Shown piece by piece: positions 36,561 to 49,596 of a stretch of 64,000 nucleotides of DNA. This stretch comes from Rosa chinensis (lineage: Eukaryota; Streptophyta; Magnoliopsida; Rosales; Rosaceae), in contig NC_037091.1 in the NCBI RefSeq assembly GCF_002994745.2, positions 28,774,289 through 28,838,288 of the forward strand, in the 5' to 3' direction. Within the stretch, counting starts at the first letter, position 1; every line of letters starts with the position of its first letter. The translations under genes were made by a program, and so were the position numbers. The notes under the pieces are model-generated. The model ran no database searches, was not told where the DNA came from, and worked only from the letters and a program-made list of their open reading frames with translations.

Positions 36561-39500
36561 CTGATGAGTTTTGCATTTTGGGAACATTGTGATCTGTATC
36601 TTTAAAAGCATTCAAACAACATTTTTGTATTGTCTGATAAACAAAACAACCACAGACTTTTGTAAATACTATTGTGTCTTCTAGCATACAACAACAATTA
36701 AATGTTGTGCAAATTGACTTTAAACAACAATTATCTGTGGTTGTAAAGTGCATCAGAGGACAATTAAGTGTCGTTCTAGGGTAGGTTTATATGACATTTA
36801 AGTGTTATGTGAAAGGTTTTGAAATTGTACTTATGTGATGTTGGGAAATGGTTTAGACAATAGATATCATATTATTTCTGTTATGTCAGTCTCATTACAA
36901 CGACAATTTACTGTCGTTTGAGGTTATTAAGACGACAAATATTTGTGGTCTGAATATAAAAAGGACCACTAATAGTACGTATTTTATATTGTCTGTGATC
37001 AAGTCCAACCACACTTAATTGTTGTTGTTATACTCTTTAGCCAACAATTCCATCTAACTTATGTTGTTGTTTTGTCATTTAGACTACAATTTTCTGTCTT
37101 CCCACTGCCAAAAAGACAATAGACTTCTAATTGGTTTTTGTGTTGCTTTTGTGCAGCTGTAACCACACATTTGTGTGCTTTTGTTGTAGCTTGCAATTTG
37201 AGATAACATATATTAGTAGTCCTCTGTTACAATTTTGGAAATTAAAATTGCCCATTCATGAAACCATAAAATCCATATCCAAAATCATTCATTGCAATTT
37301 CCATTAATCCACCATCGTCTCATGTACACAAACCTAATCATGAGCATCAGTTCAAAATAGCCCATACTAATCTGGAAGTCCAAATGCTTAATGAAGGAAG
37401 AGCTTCTACTAGACACAAGTCAATAAAGGAACTAGCTAGCTATACTGCTGTACCAGTTTCACGATCTGATCATGAATGAAATCACCCGAATCATAGAAGT
37501 GGTCATAGAAAATGGAAGGTATTCAGGGGTGCGTGAGCATATATACATAACCCTGCAGATAATATGCACGTAGAATGAAGTTATTTGCTAGTGCTTTTAG
37601 TACCTTTATGTCTAGATAACTATCACATTGCTTGAAGTTACAAGGCTTATTTAACTCAATTTTATGAAGAACTAGACCAGTGGATTATAATAGTATTCAG
37701 GACAAGAACACAATAATATCACTACAACAGGCCAACAACTAGAACAACATTTTCTTACCTCCATAATATGATTTGAAGGGAATGGCCAGTGAGCCTGCAG
37801 ATAAAATGATTATGAGGAGTGTAAAATTTCTAGTCAAGTGTAGATTGTGAGGAATGGGTTTACCTTGAATTAATGATGAGTAACGTAGTGTTATAGGGAG
37901 GAATAGAGCAAAAGCGAAAACATAGAAAAATCAAAAGAGTAGCCAAAACTAAAACCATATGTAATTCACTTAGATCTGTGATGAGGTAGTAAATCAAAGC
38001 CTCAAACTGCATATTAGGAGTCTGCAGAAAACACAGAAAAGCCAAGCAGTCAATATCATATAATATCAACTTGGCAAATCCAAATATGTAAGAGAAAGGT
38101 ACAAAGGAAACTTACTTTTTAGTAACTCTCTTGAGCAAGATCAATGAATTTTCTGCCAAAATATATGTCAAATGAACAACAATCAGTCAAAGTTTGAGGG
38201 TTGTTGAGCAGCTATAATAACCAACCAGAAATAAGTGTATGATTTTCAGAACCATCATTACCTCAAGTATGTATGAACAATGGGATTTCCCATTTCAAAT
38301 TTCAGAGATAGTCAACCTCCATCTTGATCACCTATACAATCACCAGAAAATTACATTTAGTATGAATCCTATTTATTACCGTGAATAAGGACTTACTGTA
38401 ATGTCCCAAAACTGGTTGACGTCATAGCGCCGCGTATCTTACGAAGCTTAAGTATTGACAAAGTAATACTCGAACTTCCTAAGATGCGCAAGGCTAAAGA
38501 TAACGAAACTAAGTTTTTGGGTAGCTGCAAACTTGATATTTGGGATCAATGTGTCTCAACCTTTGGTGAAAGAAAAGAAAGAACATAAACTCAAGTGAAG
38601 TCTGATGTTAAATAAACTCGAGGTAGCTAAACTAAATAGACTTCAAAGAGGTTTGAAATATGAGGCTTCACACTACAATTTGTGGAAAAATTTCAAGCGA
38701 TGACAACAACAAATAGGATTTATCCAACTGAAATAACAAGCTTAGTAAGAGTAGTTAGAAACTTGAAAATAGGAGATAGAAGGATGCAAATCTGGTTCGC
38801 ATATTAGGGCTGAGAGACATGGCCTTTAATATATACATGGCTCAAAATAGATCACTGAGAGTGATTCAAAAGAAGACTAGCCTAGACATTTACATGAAGC
38901 AAAAGTGAGCCTTTCAACAGATTTACAACACACTGAGTTCAACTTTCCACAACACAAGTTCCAACAAAATAAAGGCTCAAAACACCAAAGAACATCAGGG
39001 TTTCAAAATAGGATAAAAGACCTCAAAAGGCAGGAGTTGACAAGCAGCAAAATGCCAAAGCCACCACTTCAGTTCTGCTCCCTTTCAACTTCGTGCACAT
39101 TACCTGAAATGAGTAGGGGTGAGCATCACTTACGTTCATATGCTCAGTAGGAAGTAATGCTAGCTAGGTTTGAAAACTAATTGAAGTTGGTACCAATAAA
39201 ACTTTAGACAACAGTAGCAAAAAACTAAAGTTTGTATGAGAGTTTCCAGTGAAAAGTATGCATGAAGGGTACCCATGTTTCTACAAACCGATGACTGGTC
39301 TTAATGCCAACTACTTACTTGCTAAAGTAAATGCACAAACAACCAGCAAGAAGTAGCGAGAGTGGCCGTTTACACCACAGCACCTAGGAGTAACGCCACA
39401 CCTCAAAGGATGTTAGACGTCCTTCAGTCCGTATAGCCCCTCCGAAGGTTTAGGGGATTGAAACCCAAGGTAGTTGCTTTGCTCCCTTCACTCTCAGGTC

Positions 39501-41332
39501 ACCACTTAAAAACAATGCAATGTGTATGCACAAAAACATATAAATCTTTTCAAGAAAAGCTCTAACTAGTGAAGACCCCCTACCTGGAATCCTTGATGTG
39601 TAACTCCCAGCAAGTACCACAGAACCACTCTTCAATTCACTTGAGTCCTTGATCCTATTATGAACATGTAAACCACCATCAGTCCTAATAACATTTCTCT
39701 CTTAGACTAAATCACTCAATTAGAGACTGGGTAATAGCTAGAGCTTCACCATGTGTGGGCTTATTCCGAAAAGAAAACATTGATCAAAATGTTCTGATCA
39801 GAATGCATATAAAACACTGGTTTGTAGTCACTTTCAAACAAAAGACAAAACCTTTTCTAAGCCTTTTGAACCGAAGTTAAGTTTCAAGGCATGCTTTATA
39901 TTTCTAATCTGACTTACTGAAGATCGAGGACAGAAAACAAGTGTAAAGGTTCTCAAATCAATTGTTTGTAACAATAAGCTGCACGTTTTGAGAAAATTTC
40001 AGAAAACTGGTAACAAGCAAGAAAATTTCACAAACAATTAGTCTTTCAGTGTTTTCAAAGAAAACTTTCCAGAATTGAAGTAGACATGCAAAGCTACTAT
40101 TTTACAGATTTTCAAGCTAATCGAAGTTCAAATGGAGGTTCAAACCAGAATCTAAAATTGACAGAAACGCTGATTCTGCAGAAATCCTGAAATAGTGTAG
40201 TAACTTCAAAATAGCACAAGTATCTCATTTTAACTCCTTTTTTCACGAAACTAAGTTCAAAATGATCATTGAAGAGTCTAATTTAAGCTATCAAAAACTG
40301 AGAGTAAAGCAAGGAGTATAGGTTTTTCGAAAATTATGGAATAGCCCACTGGTTCAGCTTGGGTGTTGTCTTTGAGGCATAACATCAAACACTTGGAGTG
40401 CAGTAATGGAACTTTGGTCTTTTCCAGTACTATCCATCCTCATGGGTTTACCAAAACATAATAATCAAAAGTGCATTCCATTACAACCTTGAATAACTTT
40501 AAGAATTGGAATTTAACATAAGGTAGAAGTTCTTACCGAAAGGAAATAAAATTTCTGGTATTGAAGCAAAATTGAGAGAAGCTCAGTGGTTTGAAATCTC
40601 AAAGTCTTCCATTTGTTCTGTCATAGTGAAATACGTGAATTAGAGGAGGTATACATGACATGCAAGGCAATAGAAGACCTGGAGCTGTGAAATTGGAAAA
40701 GTGCAATAGAAGGTTTGATCGACCCTTAGCTTCATACCTCCTAACATGATGAGAAGCAAGACTTGGAGATAAAGTAGCTACTGATTTTCGACCTTTGATG
40801 AAAGTGAACCAAGCAGTTTCAAGTGTTTCTGAGCTTAAGAGAAGAGTGAGAGTGGAATGGAAAGAGAACAGAAGTAGCTTGGTTTTTGTTAACCGAGTAT
40901 TTGGCTGTAAAAGAGTCTAAGCAATGAATATATAGGTGACATTTAAAAAAAAAAAAATAAACATAGGCTAATAGACTTTTGTTAATGAAATATGCTCCAA
41001 AATTTGTTTACAAATGAAAATCAATATCCCATTTCTACTTTGCAATTAAGCATAATCCAGGTCTAATTTTATATCCAAACATAGCAGTCACAAGCACATC
41101 CTTTCCTACAACAAAACAACCTTTAAATCTAAACCGGCAGATTGAGCAAGTCTAGCAAATTACAATTCACCACCGGTTTTAGTTTTGCCCAAAGCATAGA
41201 GAAGTGTGAAAAGCTAACATTGCACTTAATTCATCCCAGAGAAACTAATGAATCTGAGAAACTTCTGGTTCCTTACATCCATACAATTTGTATTTATTCT
41301 TTTGCTTGTAAAAAGGGATAAGAGTGATTTAC
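36561..41332. other. CACTA 1 interior, left part: no recognisable gene
   Basis: Decayed subterminal motifs give way to AT-rich DNA. A TGTAATGTCCC at 38397 resembles an LTR start, and the minus strand has a TATA-like CTATATATTC near 40925, but no matching LTR end or TSD was found. I see no coding region with a recognisable product. Confidence 0.35.
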
Positions 41333-41740
41333 CTTCGTGTTGAGTAAACTAAGGAAATCATCAGGCACTCCTTTGAATCTCCAGTATATTGGAGCAACAA
41401 TATTGATCATAGCAACCTCCACAGTCCACACAATCGATCTCAGAGGCCCCAAGTTCTTCTTCGCGTACTCGTACAGATTCAGCACACACATCATCATGTA
41501 AATCACTGCCATCCTCAAAACCTTTAGGTGCTTCAACTCCTTCTGCAACAAAATTCAACCAAAGGAAGAGAATCAAAACACACCGTTTGTGATATAGAAC
41601 AATGAAACTAAACCATAATCAATTTCTGGCTGCACAGTTTTTCAGAGACAATAAATCAAACAGTTCATCATCAATTTTGGAAAAGGCTCCATTACTAGAC
41701 TCACCTTAGCTCTGCTTTCCCCAACGTTCATAGGCTCCAT
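41333..41740 (-). pseudogene. Captured fragment of a lipid-droplet-associated (REF/SRPP family) gene in CACTA 1
   Basis: Two exons in frame on the minus strand: 41705-41740 (ATG at 41740, 12 codons) and 41333-41542 (70 codons), with consensus GT/AG borders and a pyrimidine-rich acceptor. The peptide includes KELKHLKVLRMAVIY, NLYEYAKKNLGPLRS and KGVPDDFLSLLNTK. This is the N-terminal half of the rubber elongation factor domain found in plant lipid-droplet-associated proteins. The rest of the domain is absent, so it cannot make a normal protein. Position inside a CACTA element points to transduplication. Confidence 0.82.
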
Positions 41741-42907
41741 TCCTCAATGATCTCGTGCAAAAGAAATTCAGAAAAAGACCAAATTTGACACAACTTAAAG
41801 TGAAACATTTAGGCAAGAACAGTTTGGCTTTGAGGATTTACGAAAAATTCATTTGTGCAACAAATGAGTTGAAATTTTTCAGAATGAAAGCTGACATATC
41901 AAGGTACGACATACTAAAATTTCAAACTAATCAAAGTTCAAGAAGTAAGGGAATGATGGATGCAAATAGACTGAACTGTCAAGTTTTAGAGAAATATAGT
42001 AGCAGCAAAGTCAAAATAGAAAATCCACCAAAAAGTCATTTTACGACCGATTGACAAGAAATCAATTTTGAAACAACTATTGGAATGTCTAGTTAAATAT
42101 ATACAAAGACCATAGGTTAAATGATTCAAATAGGAGTTCAAATCTCAGCAGAAAATTAGAGGGTACACTAAAAATTCTGGAACTTACCAAAGCAGACCAG
42201 ACTCAAAAGAAAAATCATTGAAGATTCATTATACATCGAAATAAGGTGAAACTTTCCAGATCATTTTTTAACTAGCAAAAAAGAAATATATCAAAATTTC
42301 ACAACATTTAGAGATCAGTAAGTAGGGCAACCCAAAGCTCAAATTTAACAGATTAGCAACTTTCTCAGAAAATTCAGCAAAGCTGTTTTAACCACAATAT
42401 GAAGTTTTGATTTTAAAGTTGGTTTGTTTTAAGAGTAAACAAGAGAGACACAACAAAAAGAACTAGCTTACAAGCTAAAAGAATAGCTACTACATTGAAG
42501 AGTAAACAAGGGAATACAAAGAGGATGCATGAAGCATTACAACCCCATTTGGCTTTTCATATCCCAGGTAGTAACTAAACTAAACCATCTACGTACAATC
42601 TAGTTAGATGTTTGGAGTGTGACTCTCTGCTTGTCAAATTGCACTTAAAAATTGCAGACGAAAACGTTCCAACACAATCACACCAATTACATACCAAATC
42701 AGAATCAAAGATATAGAGAAAAGTTTGCTTTCCCTACCTCAAGCCTTAGCTTTCAGCAGCTCATACAGCCAATCAACTGCTACAACAAATAAAATTCCAG
42801 TTGCTAACACCCACTTTGTATTTCACAAATCCAGCCACCTATACCAAATTTACAACAAATCACACCCAAACTCTTGGAATGACTGAAACAGAATGAACTT
42901 ACTTGAA

Positions 42908-43031
42908 AAGATAGGAAATTTGAACTTACTGGAGATAGCTGCATACAAAGAAGGATTTCAGTGTTCTCCACCAACCACTTAGCTCCATCCTTCATAAATC
43001 CCCCATAGCTGCTGTCAAACTCCTTTTTGAA
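42908..43031 (-). pseudogene. Exon-like fragment in CACTA 1, product not recognised
   Basis: A minus-strand open stretch ([20 protein letters not shown]...) has an acceptor-like TTTTAG upstream and a GTAAGT-like donor after CTATCTCCA. It lies between a CT-rich 5'-UTR-like block (43560-43800) and the REF-family exons, on the same strand. It may be an exon of the same or another captured gene. I do not recognise the family. Confidence 0.35.
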
Positions 43032-43578
43032 CATAAGCCATCTAAAATTGCAATAAGCTTGTTAATATAAACTTTCTTGCATCGAACTATATGTAAATAT
43101 TCAACAACATTTACATGTTTATATATCAACATGATCTAGTAGAAGAACAGCAATGCAATTATTGATAAAACCATGATATTTTCAATACAAATAAGTTTTA
43201 ATTGAAAGAAGAAAGAGTTCTTGTCAAACAACATGGAAATCAAAAGATTCAAAACCCCAACACATAAATCCATTTCAATCGAAGGAAAACCACAACACTA
43301 AATTGAAGACAAAACCCCAATGTAGCTATATCCATTTCAATCACCCCATCCCCAAATAGAAGAAAAACCTAATCGAAATCAAACCCTAAAATTGAAATTT
43401 TGGATAATAAGCAAACCCAAAATCTGCAGATAAAATCCTAAAATCTATCGAAGATTGAACCCAATCAAAAAATGAAACTAAAAAACAATTGAAACCCTAA
43501 ATTGCTTACCAATATCCGAATCGAAAATAGCTCTATTTGTTGCTGGAGAGCTCCATTAATCCAAATGCAAAAGATGAA

Positions 43579-43687
43579 GTAGAGACTAAGAAGAAGAAGG
43601 AGAGACAAAGAAGAAGAATCCAGAGAGTGAGCAGTAGAGACTAAGAAGAAGAAGGAGAGACAAAGAAGAAGAATCCAGAGAGTGAGA
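43579..43687. repeat. 55-bp tandem duplication of a GA-rich segment in CACTA 1
   Basis: The block starting GTAGAGACTAAGAAG at 43579 is repeated at 43634. Read on the minus strand it is CT-rich, like a plant 5' UTR. Confidence 0.85.
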
Positions 43688-44089
43688 ATCGAGATCTGAG
43701 AGAGTTGAGAGAGAAGGAGAGAGGCTGGTGTTTGAGTTTTTCATTTTCGCGGGTTCTAACTAGGTAGAGCTGAGAGAGTTGAAGGACGAGAGAAAATGAC
43801 TTTAATTGGGTGTTGAGCTCTATCTCTATATCAAAAGGCACAAGTCAAAATAACTTGAAAATTTTTAAAACAAGCTTCACACTTAGACAACATTTAAATG
43901 TTGTCTGAATGTTGCAACATTTTTCAGTCAACTAGGGCTTGGCTATTTGAGAGGGAAAATACTCAATCAACTTTTGGATATCCCTCCAAATCTGAGATAG
44001 GAAATCACCACTTTCTACAACGACATAAATGTGTTGTCCGAATGCTCACCATTTTTCCAAATTAAACCAGTATGGTTTTAGTCTATATT

Positions 44090-44180
44090 CAGACGACAGA
44101 AAAAAAAATTATGTCGTCTGAAAAACTCAGACGACATAAAACACTACTTATGTCGTCTGAAGTGTGTCATCTGAAGGCCT
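44090..44180. repeat. Right subterminal motif array of CACTA 1
   Basis: CAGACGACA, ATGTCGTCTG and variants recur about six times next to the right terminal inverted repeat, matching the left array in sequence. Confidence 0.85.
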
Positions 44181-44193
44181 TTTTGGCATAGTG

Positions 44194-44713
44194 GCAATGG
44201 CTCTGTCGGTTGATGGATGAAGTTTGCATGAAACTGGCAAGCTTGACACCTTTGTGCATACTCCATGCAATCTTTAACCATGGTGGGCCAATAGTAACCC
44301 ATCCTCTTCACTTGAAAATGGAGCTTAGGACCTGACTGGTGAGCTCGGTATACTCCTGAATGAGCTTCCTCTATAGCCTTATCATCTTCCTCTTTCCCCA
44401 GACATCTAAGAAGCAATCCATCGAATGATCATCGATAAAGAGTCTCCTTATAGTAGAAGAATCATGGTACTGAGCGTTGCTTTGGGTTATCGGAAAGCCT
44501 ATTTCGCTGGAGGTAATCAATCAACGGGTACCTCCAGTCATCAACATCGATCACGTAAACAAAGACAACATTGGAGTCTTCATGCCAAATCTCAGAGATT
44601 GCAGATACGACCCACCGTTGGCAGATTGGAAGGTGTACGACTTCATCCTCTGATAATGCCAATGTTGCTGCTAAGTTGGCCAGAGCATCTGCTATTTGAT
44701 TTTCTTTTCTTGG
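44194..44713 (-). pseudogene. Tat-lineage RNase H end and integrase zinc-binding domain
   Basis: From 44713 the minus strand reads the end of the RNase H region (PRKENQIADALANLAATLAL) and a linker. After a frameshift near 44440 comes the HHCC zinc-binding integrase domain: HSGVYRAHQSGPKLHF, then YYWPTMVKDC and CQACQFHANF. The integrase core continues beyond CACTA 1 at 36398. The upstream part of pol is missing because Athila-type element 2 is inserted at 44714. Confidence 0.83.
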
Positions 44714-46908
44714 TGTTGTCAATTTTAATTTAGTACTGGCAAGTGCACGAATCAATTGTAGAATAAATGTGCAAGCACGAGGTCATTCCCTCAAGGACTG
44801 ATTAAGACAATTTTATTATGACAAATGTGCTATACTTAAGTGAAACAAACTGATTTTTATGATGTGATTGAGGGTTAAACAGAAAATTAAAGAAAGAAAA
44901 ACTGAAATTAAAGACAAGAATGAGCAATGAGATTTTTTTAGAGTTTGAGAACAGATTATGAAGATGCTAAAGCATTGAATCCACCACCTAATACTCCTAT
45001 CCTATTCTCTAGTTGATAACAATTGAAATTCCCTAGATATCATGCTAAAGATTTCCGTACATAAGCCTTATTGATCCCAGACATATGCCAAAGTTCTTCT
45101 AACCTATGAATATCAACTATTGGTCATGTATAGAACTCAAGTAGCCAAACTATAATTCACTCCACTTAATGATTAGGTTCAAGCAAACATGTTCAACTCC
45201 ATTAAGCACAAAAGAACTAGGAAATCATGTAAACAAGAATATCAACTATGATCAAGCACCTGTATTCTCAATTCACAACTCTTTAATCACAAGATTGAAT
45301 TATCTTTTGGCACCCTAGAAAACATCTACTCATTGATCAAGCATCATGTTCTCCAACCAAATAATTCATAAACAAAACCTAGGTCTTATTGATCCTGAGC
45401 AAAGATTTTGAATAAAAGTTCTATTAAAACGGTGATTAAGAGTTTAACATAGAAATCCAGAAATTCAATAGCAAACCAACTAAACAATTAGAATAGTCCT
45501 ACTAGGGGCTTCATCTCAGCCCTTACTTAGAAGTTTAGCAATCCATAACTATGCAAAATATGACTAGAATCAAAGAAAACATGAAACAAACAATGGAAGA
45601 ATTAAGGAACTCGGAACCAGCGATGGTGAGAGCTTCTCTTCTCCTTGTTCTCTGCGGAATATGCTGCCTCTTGTGTCTCTAGACGTGCTAGGTTTTCTGC
45701 CTTATATGTTCCTCTCAATTCCTACTTGACTTGGGCTTCTTAGGTCTTCTAGTCCAACTTGGAATAGGTTTTTTCTCCCCAAAGAAACGCAGGGTTATTA
45801 AAGTCAATGCAAGAAATTACTCCAAATATGTCAGACACGTTCAGCCTTGTTCCATTCAAGTGCCAAGAACAATGGACTTGGGCCTCACAAGTCAGATTTC
45901 GAAAATCCATCAGAATTTGCCTTCCCGAACTAGGTTCGCTAAAATCATCATAACTTGCTCCAAAAGAATGCGAATCCACTTCCGTAAAATACCTCAGAAA
46001 GCTAACATCTGTATCTTTCTAGTGGTATAAGGCTCGTCTTCCAAACATCTTAGAGAACTTATATTGCCCACAAGTATGGTTAGTCAAGATTCAAGTAAGG
46101 ACAATATCAAATTTACAACTTCATTTAAAAGCTAATCTAGTTTGATGACCATCACGCTCAAAATTAGTGCAAGGACAATCAAACCAATGCAACAAAAGAA
46201 ACCCAACTTCCTCATGTTTCAAACAAGTGTCAACTCAATTTCTCACAAGGATGCACTCAATTTCTTTTCACTCATGATTTTCTGACTATGGCATAATCTT
46301 CTATTTTCACTCAAGTTATATGTGAGAGGAATGATGTATAAAGGCAACAAATAGCTCACATATGACAATAAGAAAGAAAAGCTTTTTCTGAATATATATT
46401 TTTATTATGATCTCATGATTGGAATGTCAAAACTCGGATGAAAGGCCAGTGACACCATATGCTCACCCCTCTGCACAAGTCTCTACAAATCGAATGCTCA
46501 ACTTCAAAGATCAAAAAGGTCTTTATTTAGGGTTGCAATGGGGCTATGGGTGTAAGTTTCAAGAAAGAAAGGATTGGGAAATCACAAAAAATCCCAAGGA
46601 ATTTAGTAGAGCACTACGATGATAATGTAGAGAGATAAGAACTTCAATGAATTTCCTCAAGGCAGTAAAACTAGAAACACATGAAGCAAGAAATTTTTTC
46701 TTGAGGCAGGATGTCATCTTTTTGGGCATTTGCTTCATTCTAATCACCATAATACAATAAAACAACTTGTCGAATCCAAGGAAATTCTTCTATATATTTT
46801 CTCTATTTTTTTTTCACATTTGATTTTTTCTCGGCTATTCTTTTTGGTTTTTTTTTTCGATAGCCATCACTATTTTTTTTCTTCCTTGGATTGACATTTA
46901 CAATAACA
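44714..46908 (-). mobile_element. 3' LTR of Athila-type element 2
   Basis: On the minus strand it begins TGTTATTGTAAATG and ends TTGACAACA (plus strand starts TGTTGTCAA at 44714). Directly outside its 5' end on the minus strand is the purine tract AAGTATGGGGGAG (46909-46921). The left flank falls exactly where the Tat pol frame stops. The partner LTR lies outside the window. Confidence 0.65.
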
Positions 46909-48110
46909 CTCCCCCATACTTGCTTACAAAAATACCTTGAACTATAATGAATCTCTAAGAATTTGTGCTCCACTAACTCCTTAGGATAGGGTAAAGATAT
47001 AACCATACTAGGTTGACGGGTAAGGAATTTGTGGTTGACAAAAGAAAATGCTTAACATAGGCTCAAGGGGGTTTATCTAGGGGGTTGCACAACTTATGTG
47101 CATAAAAGGGAAACAGGCTTTATTTGGCTATGATGGGTAATCCTAGTGCCTTTATCCTTTCCCATCCATCGTGCAATTCAACCATACGCTTCAAGAGGCT
47201 TTGGGACAAGTTGTAGCATTTGTCCTTGTATAAAATATGAAAGTCGAATCCGAGTCTCAACCAAGATGAATAAAAGATGAGATCATGCAAAATCCACGTC
47301 AAGAAAATAGGATGATCTATTCTAATTCACTCAGAAAAGAAAAGCACATATATAGGCTCGAATTCTCACAAGGGTTAAAATCAAGTTTAGCTCATCCTAG
47401 CATGCATCAATCAAATTTCAATCATAGCACCAATCTAACCATTGATGCAAGACAAGTTAAGCATAATAGTCATAAAATTCTATTAACAATTACTTAAAAT
47501 CATGAATCAATACGTGCTTGCAATCATCTTGAGACCATAATATTAATCCGTAAGAAGTTCATGCTCATCATAGTGTTTGGAAGAACCCTAAGACTTAGAC
47601 TAACAAACAAACTAGACTAAAAACCCAATGAAAAACACAATTTTTTTCTGCTTCTTCTTCTTCTTTTTTTTTTTTTTTTTTTTTTTGTACAAGGTAAAAC
47701 ATAACACAGAACATAGACCTACGAAAAATAAAAAAAATACGAAACCCAACCCCCAAACTTAAATTGAGCATTGTCCGCAATGTGCAGAGCAAATCATGAC
47801 CAGGATTGTAATGCATACTGCAATCCCAGAATATAAAACAGCAGTATAGCGATAAAAGTAAGGGGACAGAGCACGACCAATACAACTAACGGATAAAAAA
47901 ACAACTACTAAAATAGAAGAAAAGAGTTAGGAAACATCCCTGGTATGAAGGTAGCAGATGTGAGCACGATTAGAAGCCTCATTCTCGCTGAACACACACT
48001 CATCTTCTTCCAAGAATTATTGGGTTGCCTCCCAACAAGCGCTAAGTTTTATGTCTTCAGCCAGACCAAGTTTAAGCTCATTAATTTGGAGGACCAGTGA
48101 AGGAAACATG
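46909..48110 (-). other. Polypurine tract and untranslated region of Athila-type element 2
   Basis: The polypurine tract is at 46909-46921 on the minus strand. The remaining 1.2 kb between it and the pol stop codon has T-runs and no supported coding region; an envelope-like ORF is not visible. Confidence 0.6.
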
Positions 48111-48669
48111 CTACTTATTGGTGTCAAAAGATGTCTCCAAGTATGGTTTGAGACGTTGACCATTCACTTTGAAGACAGAGTTGTTCCTCAAGTTCTTAAT
48201 TTCGATTGCTCCATGGGGAAACACCTTTGTGACCAGAAAAGGACCCATCCACCTAGATTTCAACTTCCCTGGAAAGAGTCTCAGTCGAGAGTTATATAGC
48301 AGCACCTTTTGGTTTAGTTTGAATGTCTTTTGACGAATGACTTTATCATGAAACCTCTTGATGCGTTCCTTGTAAATTTTTGCATTCTCATAAGACTCAT
48401 TACGAATTTCCTCCATCCCATTCAGCTGCAATGCTCTTTGTTCACCGGCTGCATTCATGTCAAAATTGTAGTGCTTGATTGCCCAATAAGCTCGGTGCTC
48501 CAACTCCACCGGAAGATGACAAGCCTTCCCAAAAACTAAGCGATATGGCGACATGCCAATTGGAGTTTTATAGGCTGTCCTATAAGCCCATAGAGCATCA
48601 TTCAACCATTGAGACCAATCTTTCCTATCTGGACGAACTGTTTTCTCCAAAATATTTTTAATTTCCCGG
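48111..48669 (-). pseudogene. Athila-type element 2 integrase C-terminal part
   Basis: The minus-strand frame reads the end of the integrase core ([40 protein letters not shown]) and the C-terminal domain ([36 protein letters not shown]). It is clearly related to, but distinct from, the same part of element 1 at 59.6-60.2 kb. It is cut at 48669 by the Copia LTR. Confidence 0.9.
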
Positions 48670-49224
48670 TGTAAAATATTATTTGGACCTAATATTGCCT
48701 ACATTAAGTAAATAACAAATTGATTAAGCTTATTACAATAAATAGGAAATATATGAATTATCTACCTAGACACCTAATGAGCTTTGGTATGTTACTCATA
48801 TGGTTAGGAATCCATTTTGATAAAGATAAATATCTATTAGTTGATATGATAAATTATAGCATCTGTCAAATAACTCATTGGCTAGAATCAAGGATTCTTT
48901 TATGGGAAGACCTATCTAGCTTGTATATATATGTGCTTGAAGTCCCTATTCACTGTGTGACAAAACATTCAGTCATGCCCCATAGAGAGGAGTTAAATAC
49001 ATAGTTGAGTAGAAGATTTCTTGCGTGTGGCTGCTTGAAGTTTTGGAGCTCGGATTATTTGTGTTGAATAGCTGTGTTGCTGCTACTGCTTTTGAAGGAA
49101 TGGCTGTTGTGCATGAAGCAGGTGATGTATCTCCTCTTGTTGTATTCTAGCTCTTATTGTATAGATCATTTGGTTGTGTTTATGCATTTTGTGAAACGAT
49201 CTTGGTTTGCTCATTAAGTTTACA
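48670..49224 (+). mobile_element. Copia-type 5' LTR, 555 bp
   Basis: It starts TGTAAAATATT and ends AAGTTTACA, with TG...CA and inverted ends TGTAAA/TTTACA. The primer-binding site lies two bases downstream. Its left edge truncates the integrase of Athila-type element 2. Confidence 0.85.
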
Positions 49225-49226
49225 AA

Positions 49227-49240
49227 TGGTATCAGAGCCA
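49227..49240 (+). promoter_or_regulatory. Primer-binding site (initiator tRNA-Met) of the Copia element
   Basis: TGGTATCAGAGCCA is the standard plant primer-binding site complementary to the 3' end of initiator tRNA-Met, used to start minus-strand DNA synthesis. Confidence 0.93.
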
Positions 49241-49596
49241 AATTTCACAATTCATAAATCAGTTTTAGAAGATCAATTCATTGTATTTTGAACTAGAGTT
49301 TTGTGTTATGTTGAATTGCAAAACGTTTTGGGAAATTAGGGTTTTGGTTAACATGCCAAGAAAAAAAAATTAATTAAAATCGGATAAAGATCGTTCTTGG
49401 GGAATACAAGTATTGGGATTTATTGCTTCCGCTAAAATTGTTGCAGAATTGCAGTCGCAAAGGTTAAGCCTTCTGAGAACCATGTTTCGATTCAAAGATT
49501 TAATTTGTTTTCTGTTGAATTACAAGAACACTAGAAGCATTCCCGGCGTGCACCTAGGCTAGAGTAGATGGTGACCGGATGAAATTTAAGTTTTGG
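49241..49596 (+). mobile_element. Copia leader, cut by LTR C
   Basis: This is non-coding leader after the primer-binding site. It ends at 49596 where LTR C begins, before any gag domain can be recognised. The rest of the Copia element should lie to the right of the window. Confidence 0.6.

Larger units (their letters stand above)
36399..44193. mobile_element. CACTA (En/Spm) element 1, 7795 bp, non-autonomous
   Basis: The terminal inverted repeat CACTATGCCAAAAAGGCC opens the element and its reverse complement GGCCTTTTTGGCATAGTG closes it. The 3-bp duplications are ACA (36396-36398) and GCA (44194-44196), one base diverged. Removing the element and one duplication restores the integrase frame. 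Subterminal ends carry many CAGACGACA/TGTCGTCTG motifs. No transposase frame is visible in 7.8 kb. The interior holds a host-gene fragment (41333-41740, minus), exon-like pieces and long unassigned AT-rich DNA. Confidence 0.93.

Noticed and set aside
38397..40930. A further solo LTR inside CACTA 1, starting TGTAATGTCCC
   Set aside because: No matching 3' terminus or target duplication was found.
44425..44733. Plus-strand 102-codon frame
   Set aside because: It is the antisense shadow of the Tat RNase H/integrase region.
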